64,000 nucleotides of DNA, taken from NCBI GenBank assembly GCA_002431395.1, contig DJEU01000007.1, positions 42,546 through 106,545 of the forward strand. Reading direction: 5' to 3'. Position numbers and translations under genes: made by a program. Below the pieces are notes generated by a model, which ran no database searches, was not told the origin of the DNA, and worked only from the letters and a program-made list of their open reading frames with translations. Numbering within the stretch: the stretch's first letter is position 1; every line of letters starts with the position of its first letter. This DNA is from Lachnoclostridium sp. UBA5890 (GTDB lineage Bacteria > Bacillota > Clostridia > Lachnospirales > Lachnospiraceae). Below are positions 58,661 to 64,000 of the stretch, piece after piece.

Positions 58661-59044
58661 TTAGTTTGAGAATCTGTCCAACATCTGCTTTACAAATTCA
58701 ATGTCTTCCTTCTTGACTTTTCGTGAAGCGTCAAAAAGAACCTTATAATCCGGATTTTTATGTAAGAACTCTGCTGCTTCACGTGCGTCCTCGTCTAGGT
58801 AGTAAGTTGGTTCTTCAGGTTGCTCATTTTTCTCAACCATTAAATCAGAACGTCGAATCCCAAAATAATTGGCAAGAGCATCCACTTTATCCATTCGAGG
58901 TAATTTTATGCCGTTACACCAATTTGAAATAGTCGCTGGACTAACACCTATTTTCTTTGCTAGTACAGCTTGTGTTATGTCATATTTATTCATATAATAA
59001 CTTAGATTTTTTGAAAAGATAATACCATATTCTTTTTCGGACAT
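58661..59044 (-). CDS. XRE-family phage repressor
   Basis: A 127-aa repressor. The helix-turn-helix DITQAVLAKKIGVSPATISNWCNGIKLPR (~20-48) is followed by ANYFGIRRSDLMVE and a C-terminal domain with FLHKNPDYKVLFDASRKVKKEDIEFVKQMLDR, no protease signature. Divergent from the Cro-like gene. It probably binds the TTAACT-AAA-AGTTAA operators between them and directs the leftward lysogeny operon. Confidence 0.92.
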   Translation of the reverse strand: MSEKEYGIIFSKNLSYYMNKYDITQAVLAKKIGVSPATISNWCNGIKLPRMDKVDALANYFGIRRSDLMVEKNEQPEEPTYYLDEDAREAAEFLHKNPDYKVLFDASRKVKKEDIEFVKQMLDRFSN

Positions 59045-59065
59045 GTTATCACCGCCTTTTCTGTT

Positions 59066-59154
59066 ATTATATAATACAAATTAACTTTTGACAACAATAA
59101 AAAGTAAAAAAATTAACTTTTAGTGTTGACATTAACTAAAAGTTAATATATAAT
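59066..59154. promoter_or_regulatory. Divergent phage switch with repeated operators
   Basis: Leftward: TTGTCA (59094-59089), 17-bp spacer, TATAAT (59071-59066). Rightward: TTGACA (59126-59131), 17-bp spacer, TATAAT (59149-59154). The palindrome ATTAACTAAAAGTTAAT (59131-59147) fills the rightward spacer. Half-matching copies ATTAACTTTT start at 59080 (inside the leftward promoter) and 59112. Confidence 0.88.
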
Positions 59155-59190
59155 AAGACCATCAAAGTTTTGGAAAGGAGAAGATTCTAA

Positions 59191-59406
59191 GTGGAAACAT
59201 TGAAAATTTCTTTGGCAGCAGCGAGGGTAAATGCAGGGATGACACAAAACCAGGTTGCTAGGGTGCTGAAAGTGAGCAACAAGACAATTTTGAATTGGGA
59301 AAATGGAAAGACAGCTGTTGGATACGCACAGGCTACAATGTTGTCGTCTCTTTATGGAATTCCAATTGATAATATTTTTTTACCCAACAAATTAACTAAA
59401 AGTTAA
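59191..59406 (+). CDS. Cro-like XRE regulator
   Basis: A 71-aa helix-turn-helix protein: LAAARVNAGMTQNQVARVLKVSNKTILNWENGKTA and YGIPIDNIFLP. The start is GTG 59191 with AAAGGAG 10 nt upstream. First gene of the rightward operon. Its last codons and stop coincide with a fourth operator copy. Confidence 0.9.
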   Translation: METLKISLAAARVNAGMTQNQVARVLKVSNKTILNWENGKTAVGYAQATMLSSLYGIPIDNIFLPNKLTKS

Positions 59407-59407
59407 T
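59391..59407. promoter_or_regulatory. Fourth operator copy over the Cro-like stop codon
   Basis: ATTAACTAAAAGTTAAT, identical to the operator at 59131-59147, encodes the C-terminal LTKS-stop of the Cro-like gene. Confidence 0.7.
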
Positions 59408-59443
59408 TGAAGCCGAACCCGATGGACGAAGGGAGATGAGACC

Positions 59444-59605
59444 ATGAAAGGGCAGCCGCTAAATTTTGATGAAATATCTACAAAAGATTTGGTTGGGGAA
59501 CTAACTAAACGAGAAGGTATTTCGCAAATCTGGGTGGAACCAGAAAACAAGAGATTAGATGTAAAAATAACCAGTCCCACCCTGATTTTAGTTGTTACAG
59601 ACTAA
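59444..59605 (+). CDS. BC1881-family-like phage protein
   Basis: A 53-aa protein: FDEISTKDLVGELTKREGISQIWVEP, resembling the short BC1881 family of phage early proteins (STKELxxELxKREGV). GGGAGATGAG precedes ATG 59444. Function unknown. Confidence 0.65.
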   Translation: MKGQPLNFDEISTKDLVGELTKREGISQIWVEPENKRLDVKITSPTLILVVTD

Positions 59606-59667
59606 AGTCAGGCAATAGTAACCAAGAACCATAACATTTCATACATTACCATATGGGGGTGATTATC

Positions 59668-59856
59668 ATGGGAAAAAGAAAGAAAAGCAAAAGCAAAATC
59701 CAAAATTACATCATAATCGAGGGAAAACCGGTCAAAGTAGAAGACATACCACCAGAGCAGATGAAAGAAATCGCGACGACGCTTGCAATACGCTTTGCAA
59801 AGGCTCTTGGGTATGAACCGGTAGAACCAGTAAAGGATACAAAAAACATAGGATAG
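59668..59856 (+). CDS. Small phage protein, unknown
   Basis: A 62-aa protein with a Lys/Ser-rich start (GKRKKSKSK), then QNYIIIEGKPVKVEDIPPEQMKEIATTLAIRFAKALGYEPVE. ATG 59668 is 8 nt after GGGGGTG; the ATG at 59653 lies inside that site. No family recognised. Confidence 0.6.
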   Translation: MGKRKKSKSKIQNYIIIEGKPVKVEDIPPEQMKEIATTLAIRFAKALGYEPVEPVKDTKNIG

Positions 59857-59882
59857 CCCGAAAAGGGCAGAAAGGACAAGCT

Positions 59883-60062
59883 ATGACGACAAAGAATAAA
59901 TGTTTATGGACGATGACCGGCTGTTCAATCGCCTATCTTACAACGATGGCGCTCAGTCCTGCAACCGGGACAAGCATTCCGGCGGCGATCATGTCGGTGG
60001 TATGTACACTGTATATCGCGGTGTTTATCGCGGCAAACGTAGGAAACAAGGGGGAAGAGTGA
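59883..60062 (+). CDS. Small membrane protein
   Basis: A 59-aa protein with two hydrophobic stretches: CLWTMTGCSIAYLTTMALSP and PAAIMSVVCTLYIAVFIAANV. AAAGGACAAGCT precedes the ATG. It shares one base with the next start (TGATG). Unknown function. Confidence 0.55.
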   Translation: MTTKNKCLWTMTGCSIAYLTTMALSPATGTSIPAAIMSVVCTLYIAVFIAANVGNKGEE

Positions 60063-60253
60063 TGGACAGACAGGAATTTTATCAAGATGGCGTGACTCGT
60101 GTTACGGATCCGTTTTATATCTGTATTTGCGAGAAAGGGTGTGCCGCTTACAGCCCGATTTACTTGAAAAAATGTGAGCTGTGCGGCGCGCCGTTACGCC
60201 AGTGTGTCCCTGCAGACAAATATAACAAAAGCAAAGGCGATCAGGTAAACTGA
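60062..60253 (+). CDS. Small cysteine-rich (zinc ribbon) protein
   Basis: A 63-aa protein, MDRQEFYQDGVTRVTDPFY then CICEKGCAAYSPIYLKKCELCGAPLRQC, probably metal-binding. Start at ATG 60062, overlapping the previous stop. The longer in-frame reading from 59900 is a shadow of the preceding gene. Unknown function. Confidence 0.6.
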   Translation: MDRQEFYQDGVTRVTDPFYICICEKGCAAYSPIYLKKCELCGAPLRQCVPADKYNKSKGDQVN

Positions 60254-60259
60254 CCGCCA

Positions 60260-60317
60260 AGATATGCTCACTAAAAACAACCACTTTTAGTATAGCATAT
60301 CTAAGATAAAAAAGCAA
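60260..60317 (-). promoter_or_regulatory. Inverted repeat with a leftward promoter
   Basis: AGATATGCT (60260-60268) and AGCATATCT (60294-60302) enclose ACTAAAA/TTTTAGT. A minus-strand promoter TTGCTT (60317-60312), 17-bp spacer, TATACT (60294-60289) overlaps the right arm and points against the early genes. Confidence 0.4.
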
Positions 60318-60333
60318 GCAAAACATCAAAAAT

Positions 60334-60354
60334 AAAGGGGTTCAAAGCCCCTTT
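60334..60354 (+). terminator. Hairpin before rep
   Basis: AAAGGGG (60334-60340) and CCCCTTT (60348-60354); no long T-tract, so possibly a weak terminator or leader hairpin. Confidence 0.4.
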
Positions 60355-60401
60355 GAAAACTTGCTAAGGATATTAAGTTTAGAACAATTGGAGGACAAGA
60401 T

Positions 60402-61134
60402 ATGCCATACATAAAAGCGACGACAGTAGCAGGACAGACCGTGATGATTGAGAAGTACTATTCATCCAGATGGGGAAGGAAGGGGATTGAACGCTCTGCC
60501 AATCTGAAAAAGACAAGTGAGGAGCAGGAGCGTGTAAATCAGCGGCAGGCAATCCGAACGGTTACCCTCTTACTCAACGCCAACTTCGGACCGGATGATT
60601 ATCACCTGGTACTGGACTATACTCCGGATCAGCGCCCGGCTACTCCCTGCGCAAGCCAAGAAGTTAGTCAAGCCATTCCTTGGAAAACTTCGGCGGCTCT
60701 ATCGAAAGTGCGGGATGGAACTAAAATACATCGAAGTGTGTGAATTTGGAAAGAAAGGAGCGCTGCACCACCACATGGTGGTCAACAGTTGCGCCGGCAC
60801 AACGACAGCGGACATCAGAAAGAAGTGGCCGCATGGTCGTGTGCACTTCAATCCGCTTGACGATTCAGGAGAGTATAGCAAACTGGCCGCTTATCTTTTG
60901 AAGAATCGAACGTATTGGAGAAAGTGTGGCGGTACCGGAAAGCAGTATTCCCCATCGCGAAACCTGGTACGACCTGTCACCAAGAAAGTGGTGGTCAAGG
61001 CAGAGCGGTACTACGAGAAGCCGAGAGAAAGAAAAGGCTACTATGTGGCAGCAGATTCCGAGAGACATTTTATGACGGAAGCCGGCTGGCCATATATGAT
61101 ATATATCATCGTAAAAGGAGAAAGAGCACCATGA
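60402..61134 (+). pseudogene. HUH-type replication protein (Rep) with +1 frameshift
   Basis: Two overlapping frames together give one Rep of about 243 aa. The 5' frame carries MPYIKATTVAGQTVMIEKYY and NQRQAIRTVTLLLNANFGPDDYHLVLDY. The 3' frame continues AQAKKLVKPFLGKLRRLYRK, KYIEVCEFGKKGALHHHMVVN (HUH motif) and YSKLAAYLLKNR with the candidate nicking Tyr. Removing one C from the CCC at 60645-60647 joins them (ATPAQAKK). This may be a pseudogene, a sequencing error, or programmed +1 shifting at CCC-T. It overlaps the RNase H-like start (ATGA). Confidence 0.75.
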
Positions 61135-61544
61135 AAGTAGACATATACATCATTACATTGTGGAAGGGGACGAACTTTGCCAAGGGATCCGGAGCATATG
61201 GGATCCTGCTGGAAGTGGTAAAGGCTGGAACTCCTTACACAAAAGAGCATTATGCCGGATGGGAAAACTTGTCCTATCCCAAATTGCAATTAAGGGCAGT
61301 AGTAGATGCGCTTTCATACGTGACAAGACCATGTGATATAAAGGTTCATATCGACAGTGGTTATGTGACAGGAAACTGGGAGACTAAGAAGAGTGGGAAA
61401 AATGCAGACTTGTGGGAGGCACTGAGACAAAAAGCCATGAAAATGGACAATGTGGAGATAGTCTTTGACGGGAAACACGAGTATGCTTCGTACCTCAAAA
61501 GACAGGTAGAGGCAGGGAAGTATCCGGCCATAAAGGATGAATGA
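61131..61544 (+). CDS. RNase H-like protein
   Basis: A 137-aa RNase HI-fold protein: GSGAYGILLEVVKAG, YPKLQLRAVVDALSYV, KVHIDSGYVTGNWE and an end KYPAIKDE. The second catalytic position, Glu in the usual MEL motif, reads Gln (LQL), so activity is doubtful. Overlaps the rep stop. Probably a replication accessory. Confidence 0.75.
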   Translation: MKVDIYIITLWKGTNFAKGSGAYGILLEVVKAGTPYTKEHYAGWENLSYPKLQLRAVVDALSYVTRPCDIKVHIDSGYVTGNWETKKSGKNADLWEALRQKAMKMDNVEIVFDGKHEYASYLKRQVEAGKYPAIKDE

Positions 61545-61625
61545 AAGGAGAGATACTATGTTTGAAATTTTTGGAGAATTTGACACATTTTTAGAATTGA
61601 ATCAGGCAGCAGAGGGCTTGAAGGA
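61540..61625 (+). repeat. 86-bp perfect direct repeat, copy 1
   Basis: Identical to 62467-62552 (period 927 bp). It covers the ribosome site and the first ~22 codons of the 145-aa gene. Weaker similarity extends upstream into the RNase H 3' end (TATCCGGC at 61521 and 62444). Confidence 0.9.
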
Positions 61626-61704
61626 TAAGGAAAAGATTACAGAATGCGTTGGGCGGCTGGTGCTGCCGCCCGGAAAGGAGAATTCATATGAGAGTCAGAA
61701 ATAA
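61558..61704 (+). CDS. Truncated copy of the 145-aa phage protein
   Basis: A 48-aa ORF whose first ~22 residues (MFEIFGEFDTFLELNQAAEG) equal the N-terminus of the intact gene at 62485. It then diverges and ends. It keeps a good ribosome site (AAAGGAG) and may be translated, but is best seen as the left remnant of a duplication. Confidence 0.55.
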   Translation: MFEIFGEFDTFLELNQAAEGLKDKEKITECVGRLVLPPGKENSYESQK

Positions 61705-61978
61705 TGATTTTGCTACGCTTAGAATAAAAAGAATCCAATATTTGTTTGCAGGATATCAAAAAGTGTTTAGATGCAAATCGTGTGGAAAAATATATCCGGA
61801 GTATGTACCAGATGTATGCCGGCGTTGTGGGAAGGAACTGACGGAGGAAATGAATCCGGAAAAAGCGAGAATATTACGGCCACAATATACGGATTTAGTA
61901 GAAAAGGTTGTGGCCAAGAAGGGGCTGTTTGGGTGGCGAGTTTTAAGAACAGACGATACGGAAAGGAGTGCCGATTGA
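61688..61978 (+). CDS. Small zinc-ribbon protein
   Basis: A 96-aa protein with VFRCKSCGKIYPEYVPDVCRRCGKEL (four Cys) and a charged C-terminus. ATG 61688 follows GGAAAGGAG; the longer reading from 61649 has none. Unknown role in the early operon. Confidence 0.65.
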   Translation: MRVRNNDFATLRIKRIQYLFAGYQKVFRCKSCGKIYPEYVPDVCRRCGKELTEEMNPEKARILRPQYTDLVEKVVAKKGLFGWRVLRTDDTERSAD

Positions 61979-61980
61979 AT

Positions 61981-62238
61981 ATGAAATGTCCTAAATGCGG
62001 AAAGGAAACGGAGTGGTTAAGAGCTTTGTCGAGAGTAGATAACAAGACAAGGATATGCGATGAGTGTGGAACAAAAGAAGCTCTGGATGCTGCCGGGTTA
62101 ACAGAAGGAAGTTCTATAAGAAAATCTATACTTGCGTGCGTAGGAAGAGGATCCACGCCGCAAGACAGAATCAGAGCAAAGGTACAGGCAACGGGAAACA
62201 AGTGGGCTGTGGAGAATTTCAACGCTACGCATAATTAG
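61981..62238 (+). CDS. Small zinc-ribbon protein
   Basis: An 85-aa protein: MKCPKCGKETEWLRALSRVDNKTRICDECGTKEALDAAG, then a basic helical tail. Starts 2 bp after the previous stop; the long in-frame extension to 61771 overlaps the preceding gene and is rejected. Confidence 0.65.
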   Translation: MKCPKCGKETEWLRALSRVDNKTRICDECGTKEALDAAGLTEGSSIRKSILACVGRGSTPQDRIRAKVQATGNKWAVENFNATHN

Positions 62239-62247
62239 GAGGAAGCT

Positions 62248-62439
62248 ATGACAAAAGAACAGGTTCACGAAGCTTTATGCAAAGCTCCAGATGAAGATAA
62301 AATGAGGCTGGCTATAGCTTGCCAGATGAATGGTATTGACGTTCAGGATGTAGAGACAGGGTTGGCAAATGTGCTTACAGGTGTACAAAAAGTTATAAAA
62401 CCAGCAATCGAATATTATAGATATTTAGGAGGAAAATAG
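62248..62439 (+). CDS. Small phage protein, unknown
   Basis: A 63-aa helical protein: EQVHEALCKAPDEDKMRLAIACQMNGIDVQ, ending YYRYLGGK. AGGAGG is placed before the ATG. No family recognised. Confidence 0.6.
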   Translation: MTKEQVHEALCKAPDEDKMRLAIACQMNGIDVQDVETGLANVLTGVQKVIKPAIEYYRYLGGK

Positions 62440-62466
62440 AAACTATCCGGCGATCAAGGATCAATA

Positions 62467-62552
62467 AATGAAAGGAGAGATACTATGTTTGAAATTTTTG
62501 GAGAATTTGACACATTTTTAGAATTGAATCAGGCAGCAGAGGGCTTGAAGGA
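62467..62552 (+). repeat. 86-bp perfect direct repeat, copy 2
   Basis: Second copy of 61540-61625. The bases just upstream (62444-62465) read as a remnant of an RNase H-like 3' end (YPAIKDQ-stop), so the original order RNase H-145-aa gene is duplicated around a ~0.84-kb insert. Confidence 0.9.
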
Positions 62553-62922
62553 AGAGGGAGATATGGCTTCCCTCCGCAAGCTGGCATCAGAAAACGGCAT
62601 TGATGAAATGGATACCGAGGCTTATATCAAGGGTGAGATCCCGGACTTAAGCAATCCAATGACAGCCGCTCTCGGAAAACTGAAAAAGGAAAAGGAGGAG
62701 GAGAGCGGCAATTATGTGACGACTGCGATCATTGGATATCTGGAATCCATCTGCGATGATATCGACATGGCACTCGCGATCCGAAAAAAGGGAAAGCGCG
62801 TCAGCAAAGTGTATGACAAAGTGTATAAGTATGCCAAAGACAACCAGAAGAATCATTGCGGCGTGTGCAGCGATGAAAAAGCCTATCAAATGGCACGTGA
62901 ATATTATAAGGGGGCAGAGTGA
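62485..62922 (+). CDS. Phage protein, 145 aa, unknown
   Basis: Intact version of the truncated gene at 61558. Acidic helical N-terminus (FDTFLELNQAAEGLKEEGD), then LKKEKEEESGNYVTTAIIGYLE and a C-terminal CGVCSDEKAYQMAREYY. AAAGGAG precedes the ATG. Its stop overlaps the next start. Often such small proteins accompany PcfJ-like genes; function unknown. Confidence 0.65.
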   Translation: MFEIFGEFDTFLELNQAAEGLKEEGDMASLRKLASENGIDEMDTEAYIKGEIPDLSNPMTAALGKLKKEKEEESGNYVTTAIIGYLESICDDIDMALAIRKKGKRVSKVYDKVYKYAKDNQKNHCGVCSDEKAYQMAREYYKGAE

Positions 62923-64000
62923 TGAAGTTTGATATCGATATTACGCCCTGCCCGGAAAAGTATATCAAGGCAGCAGTGAAACGCCATCTTGTCCGAGGTG
63001 TGCCGGGGAGCCTGGATGAAGATATTATCATTCAAAAGGTGAAGGATGATCTGCTTTGGACCTATCATTATTATGCTCATTCGCGCCATGATAATGCGGC
63101 TGCACTATCTAATGCGGTACGCGAGCAATGCCGGTCACCAAAAGAAATCATTATTGCAGACATGGAAAAACGGCGATGGTGGACATGGCGGGATGGCAAA
63201 TGGGGAAAGGCAAAGTGCCGCCCTTGGGATGCGTATTATTTTGATATAACCATTCCGAAAGATGTAACCGGACATGTGATCGATAAAGAGATGTATGGCA
63301 TGCATCTCTGGGATATGCAGGAGGAAGTGAATGCGGATCGATATCGGCAGAAACAGCAAAAGAAAGCGGCCGATCAAAAGCGCTTGATTGATCAGATCAA
63401 ACCGATTTCCAAAGCATATGAGGACTGGGCGCTGAACCGATTTGTGAATTTCATGGTATTTGCACCGGAGAACCGAACCGAAGGATATTGTTCGCATTGC
63501 AGAAAGAAAGTTCCGATGGAGCATTTGCAAAACAAACAAAGAGTAATTTGCCCGGAGTGCCATAAAGCGATGGAAGCAAGGACAATAAAAAAGATGCCTC
63601 AGAGGCAGGAAATAAGTACGATGTATGTCCAGCCGATAAAAGAAGGATTTGTATGCAGATTTATCAAATTTACAAAGACCTGGAGCAATGGAACAGAATA
63701 TGTCGATCCGCAGGAAAGATTACGTATGTTCCAGGAATATGGAAAGCCGCAGCGCTGGTTTGAGCGGCGCATCTGGAGTTATGGGGAAGACGGATATAGT
63801 AATGAGTTCGCCGAAAACAGAGTCAAAGGATGGACACGAGCGATGAACTCACCGACGTGCGTGCGTATAGACCGATACTATTCGACAAAGTGCCATGTCT
63901 ACAAACGGACTTTGCCGGCATTGATAAAAAAGACACCGGTGAAGCATTTGACCGGATTGGATGAAATGGCGTTTTTGGTAACCAAAGAACAACGCTATCA
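62922..64000 (+). CDS. PcfJ-like protein, partial
   Basis: An open frame of 359 codons that continues past the window. It has a zinc-finger-like GYCSHCRKKVPMEHLQNKQ followed by VICPECHKAM (~185-215), the GFVCRFIKFTKTWSNG block and SPTCVRIDRYY, resembling PcfJ-domain proteins found on plasmids, conjugative elements and phages. Start at ATG 62922, overlapping the previous stop. Exact role unknown. Confidence 0.7.
   Translation, partial: MKFDIDITPCPEKYIKAAVKRHLVRGVPGSLDEDIIIQKVKDDLLWTYHYYAHSRHDNAAALSNAVREQCRSPKEIIIADMEKRRWWTWRDGKWGKAKCRPWDAYYFDITIPKDVTGHVIDKEMYGMHLWDMQEEVNADRYRQKQQKKAADQKRLIDQIKPISKAYEDWALNRFVNFMVFAPENRTEGYCSHCRKKVPMEHLQNKQRVICPECHKAMEARTIKKMPQRQEISTMYVQPIKEGFVCRFIKFTKTWSNGTEYVDPQERLRMFQEYGKPQRWFERRIWSYGEDGYSNEFAENRVKGWTRAMNSPTCVRIDRYYSTKCHVYKRTLPALIKKTPVKHLTGLDEMAFLVTKEQRY

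Larger units (their letters stand above)
54120..64000. mobile_element. Prophage-like element inserted in cotJC (left part)
   Basis: From the cotJC break to the window edge: serine recombinase, leftward repressor operon, divergent switch with repeated operators, and a rightward early operon of small proteins, Rep, RNase H-like and PcfJ-like genes. No structural, packaging or conjugation genes are in view, so phage versus other integrative element is not settled; the layout favours a temperate phage. Right end not in window. Confidence 0.85.

Overview
The window reads as a chromosomal segment of a spore-forming member of the Lachnospiraceae (Clostridia, Bacillota). This rests on Firmicute gene orders (rpmG-secE-nusG-rplKA-rplJL; the holB-ricT-trmN6-rsmI-abrB cluster), CIRCE control of clpB, a long clostridial-type SRP RNA, and sporulation genes (dpaA/dpaB, a GerA-type receptor subunit, cotJA/cotJB/cotJC). 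It also contains protein types common in gut Lachnospiraceae: BspA-like LRR proteins, Rpn-type nucleases, DUF4250 and Gx-transporter/NusG-II pairs. Taxonomy is inferred from this content, not from a search.

Layout. 1-4.0 kb: repeats, tyrS, and a polar amino-acid ABC transporter whose binding protein and permease are fused. 4.1-10.5 kb: LRR surface protein, Rpn nuclease, and a PadR / HAAS-DUF4097 / LiaF-like envelope module. 10.5-14.2 kb: ribosomal and transcription genes, with an L10 leader and attenuator before rplJL. rpoB does not follow. 14.2-18.4 kb: an uncharacterised gene and the leftward run dpaA-dpaB-asnB. 18.4-22.9 kb: SRP RNA, then a two-gene unit pairing a cyclic-nucleotide-binding-domain protein with a TPR/degenerate-AAA protein. 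22.9-29.5 kb: flavin reductase, murA, and a MoxR-DUF58-transglutaminase operon whose transglutaminase has Ser in the catalytic Cys position. 29.5-37.6 kb: palindromic intergenic DNA, a 50-aa ORF, orphan gerA, DUF4250, GNAT, acyl-ACP thioesterase, CvfB-like, Cas4-like/DinG-type helicase, a candidate structured RNA and a YhfC-type intramembrane protease. 37.7-44.2 kb: the yaaO/kinase/yaaR/holB/ricT/trmN6/rsmI cluster with abrB facing it. 44.3-50.2 kb: Gx transporter, NusG-II, acyl-CoA synthetase, ilvE, luxS, an overlapping gene pair and a cyclophilin lipoprotein. 50.7-54.1 kb: CIRCE-clpB, then cotJA-cotJB-cotJC.

cotJC is cut after about 31 matching codons. From there to the right edge (at least 9.9 kb) lies a prophage-like element: a large serine recombinase right beside the junction, two convergent candidate small RNAs, a leftward lysogeny operon (XRE repressor, DUF4041/GIY-YIG protein, ImmA-like protein, zinc-ribbon membrane protein), a divergent lambda-like switch with repeated operators, and a rightward early operon (Cro-like, BC1881-like, small proteins, a HUH-type Rep with a +1 frameshift, RNase H-like, zinc ribbons, PcfJ-like cut by the window edge).

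The most interesting hypothesis is that this is a skin-like intervening element: a recombinase-bearing prophage inside a mother-cell coat gene, which could be restored by excision during sporulation. The 3' half of cotJC and attR lie outside the window, so this cannot be confirmed here. No tRNA, rRNA or CRISPR array was seen.
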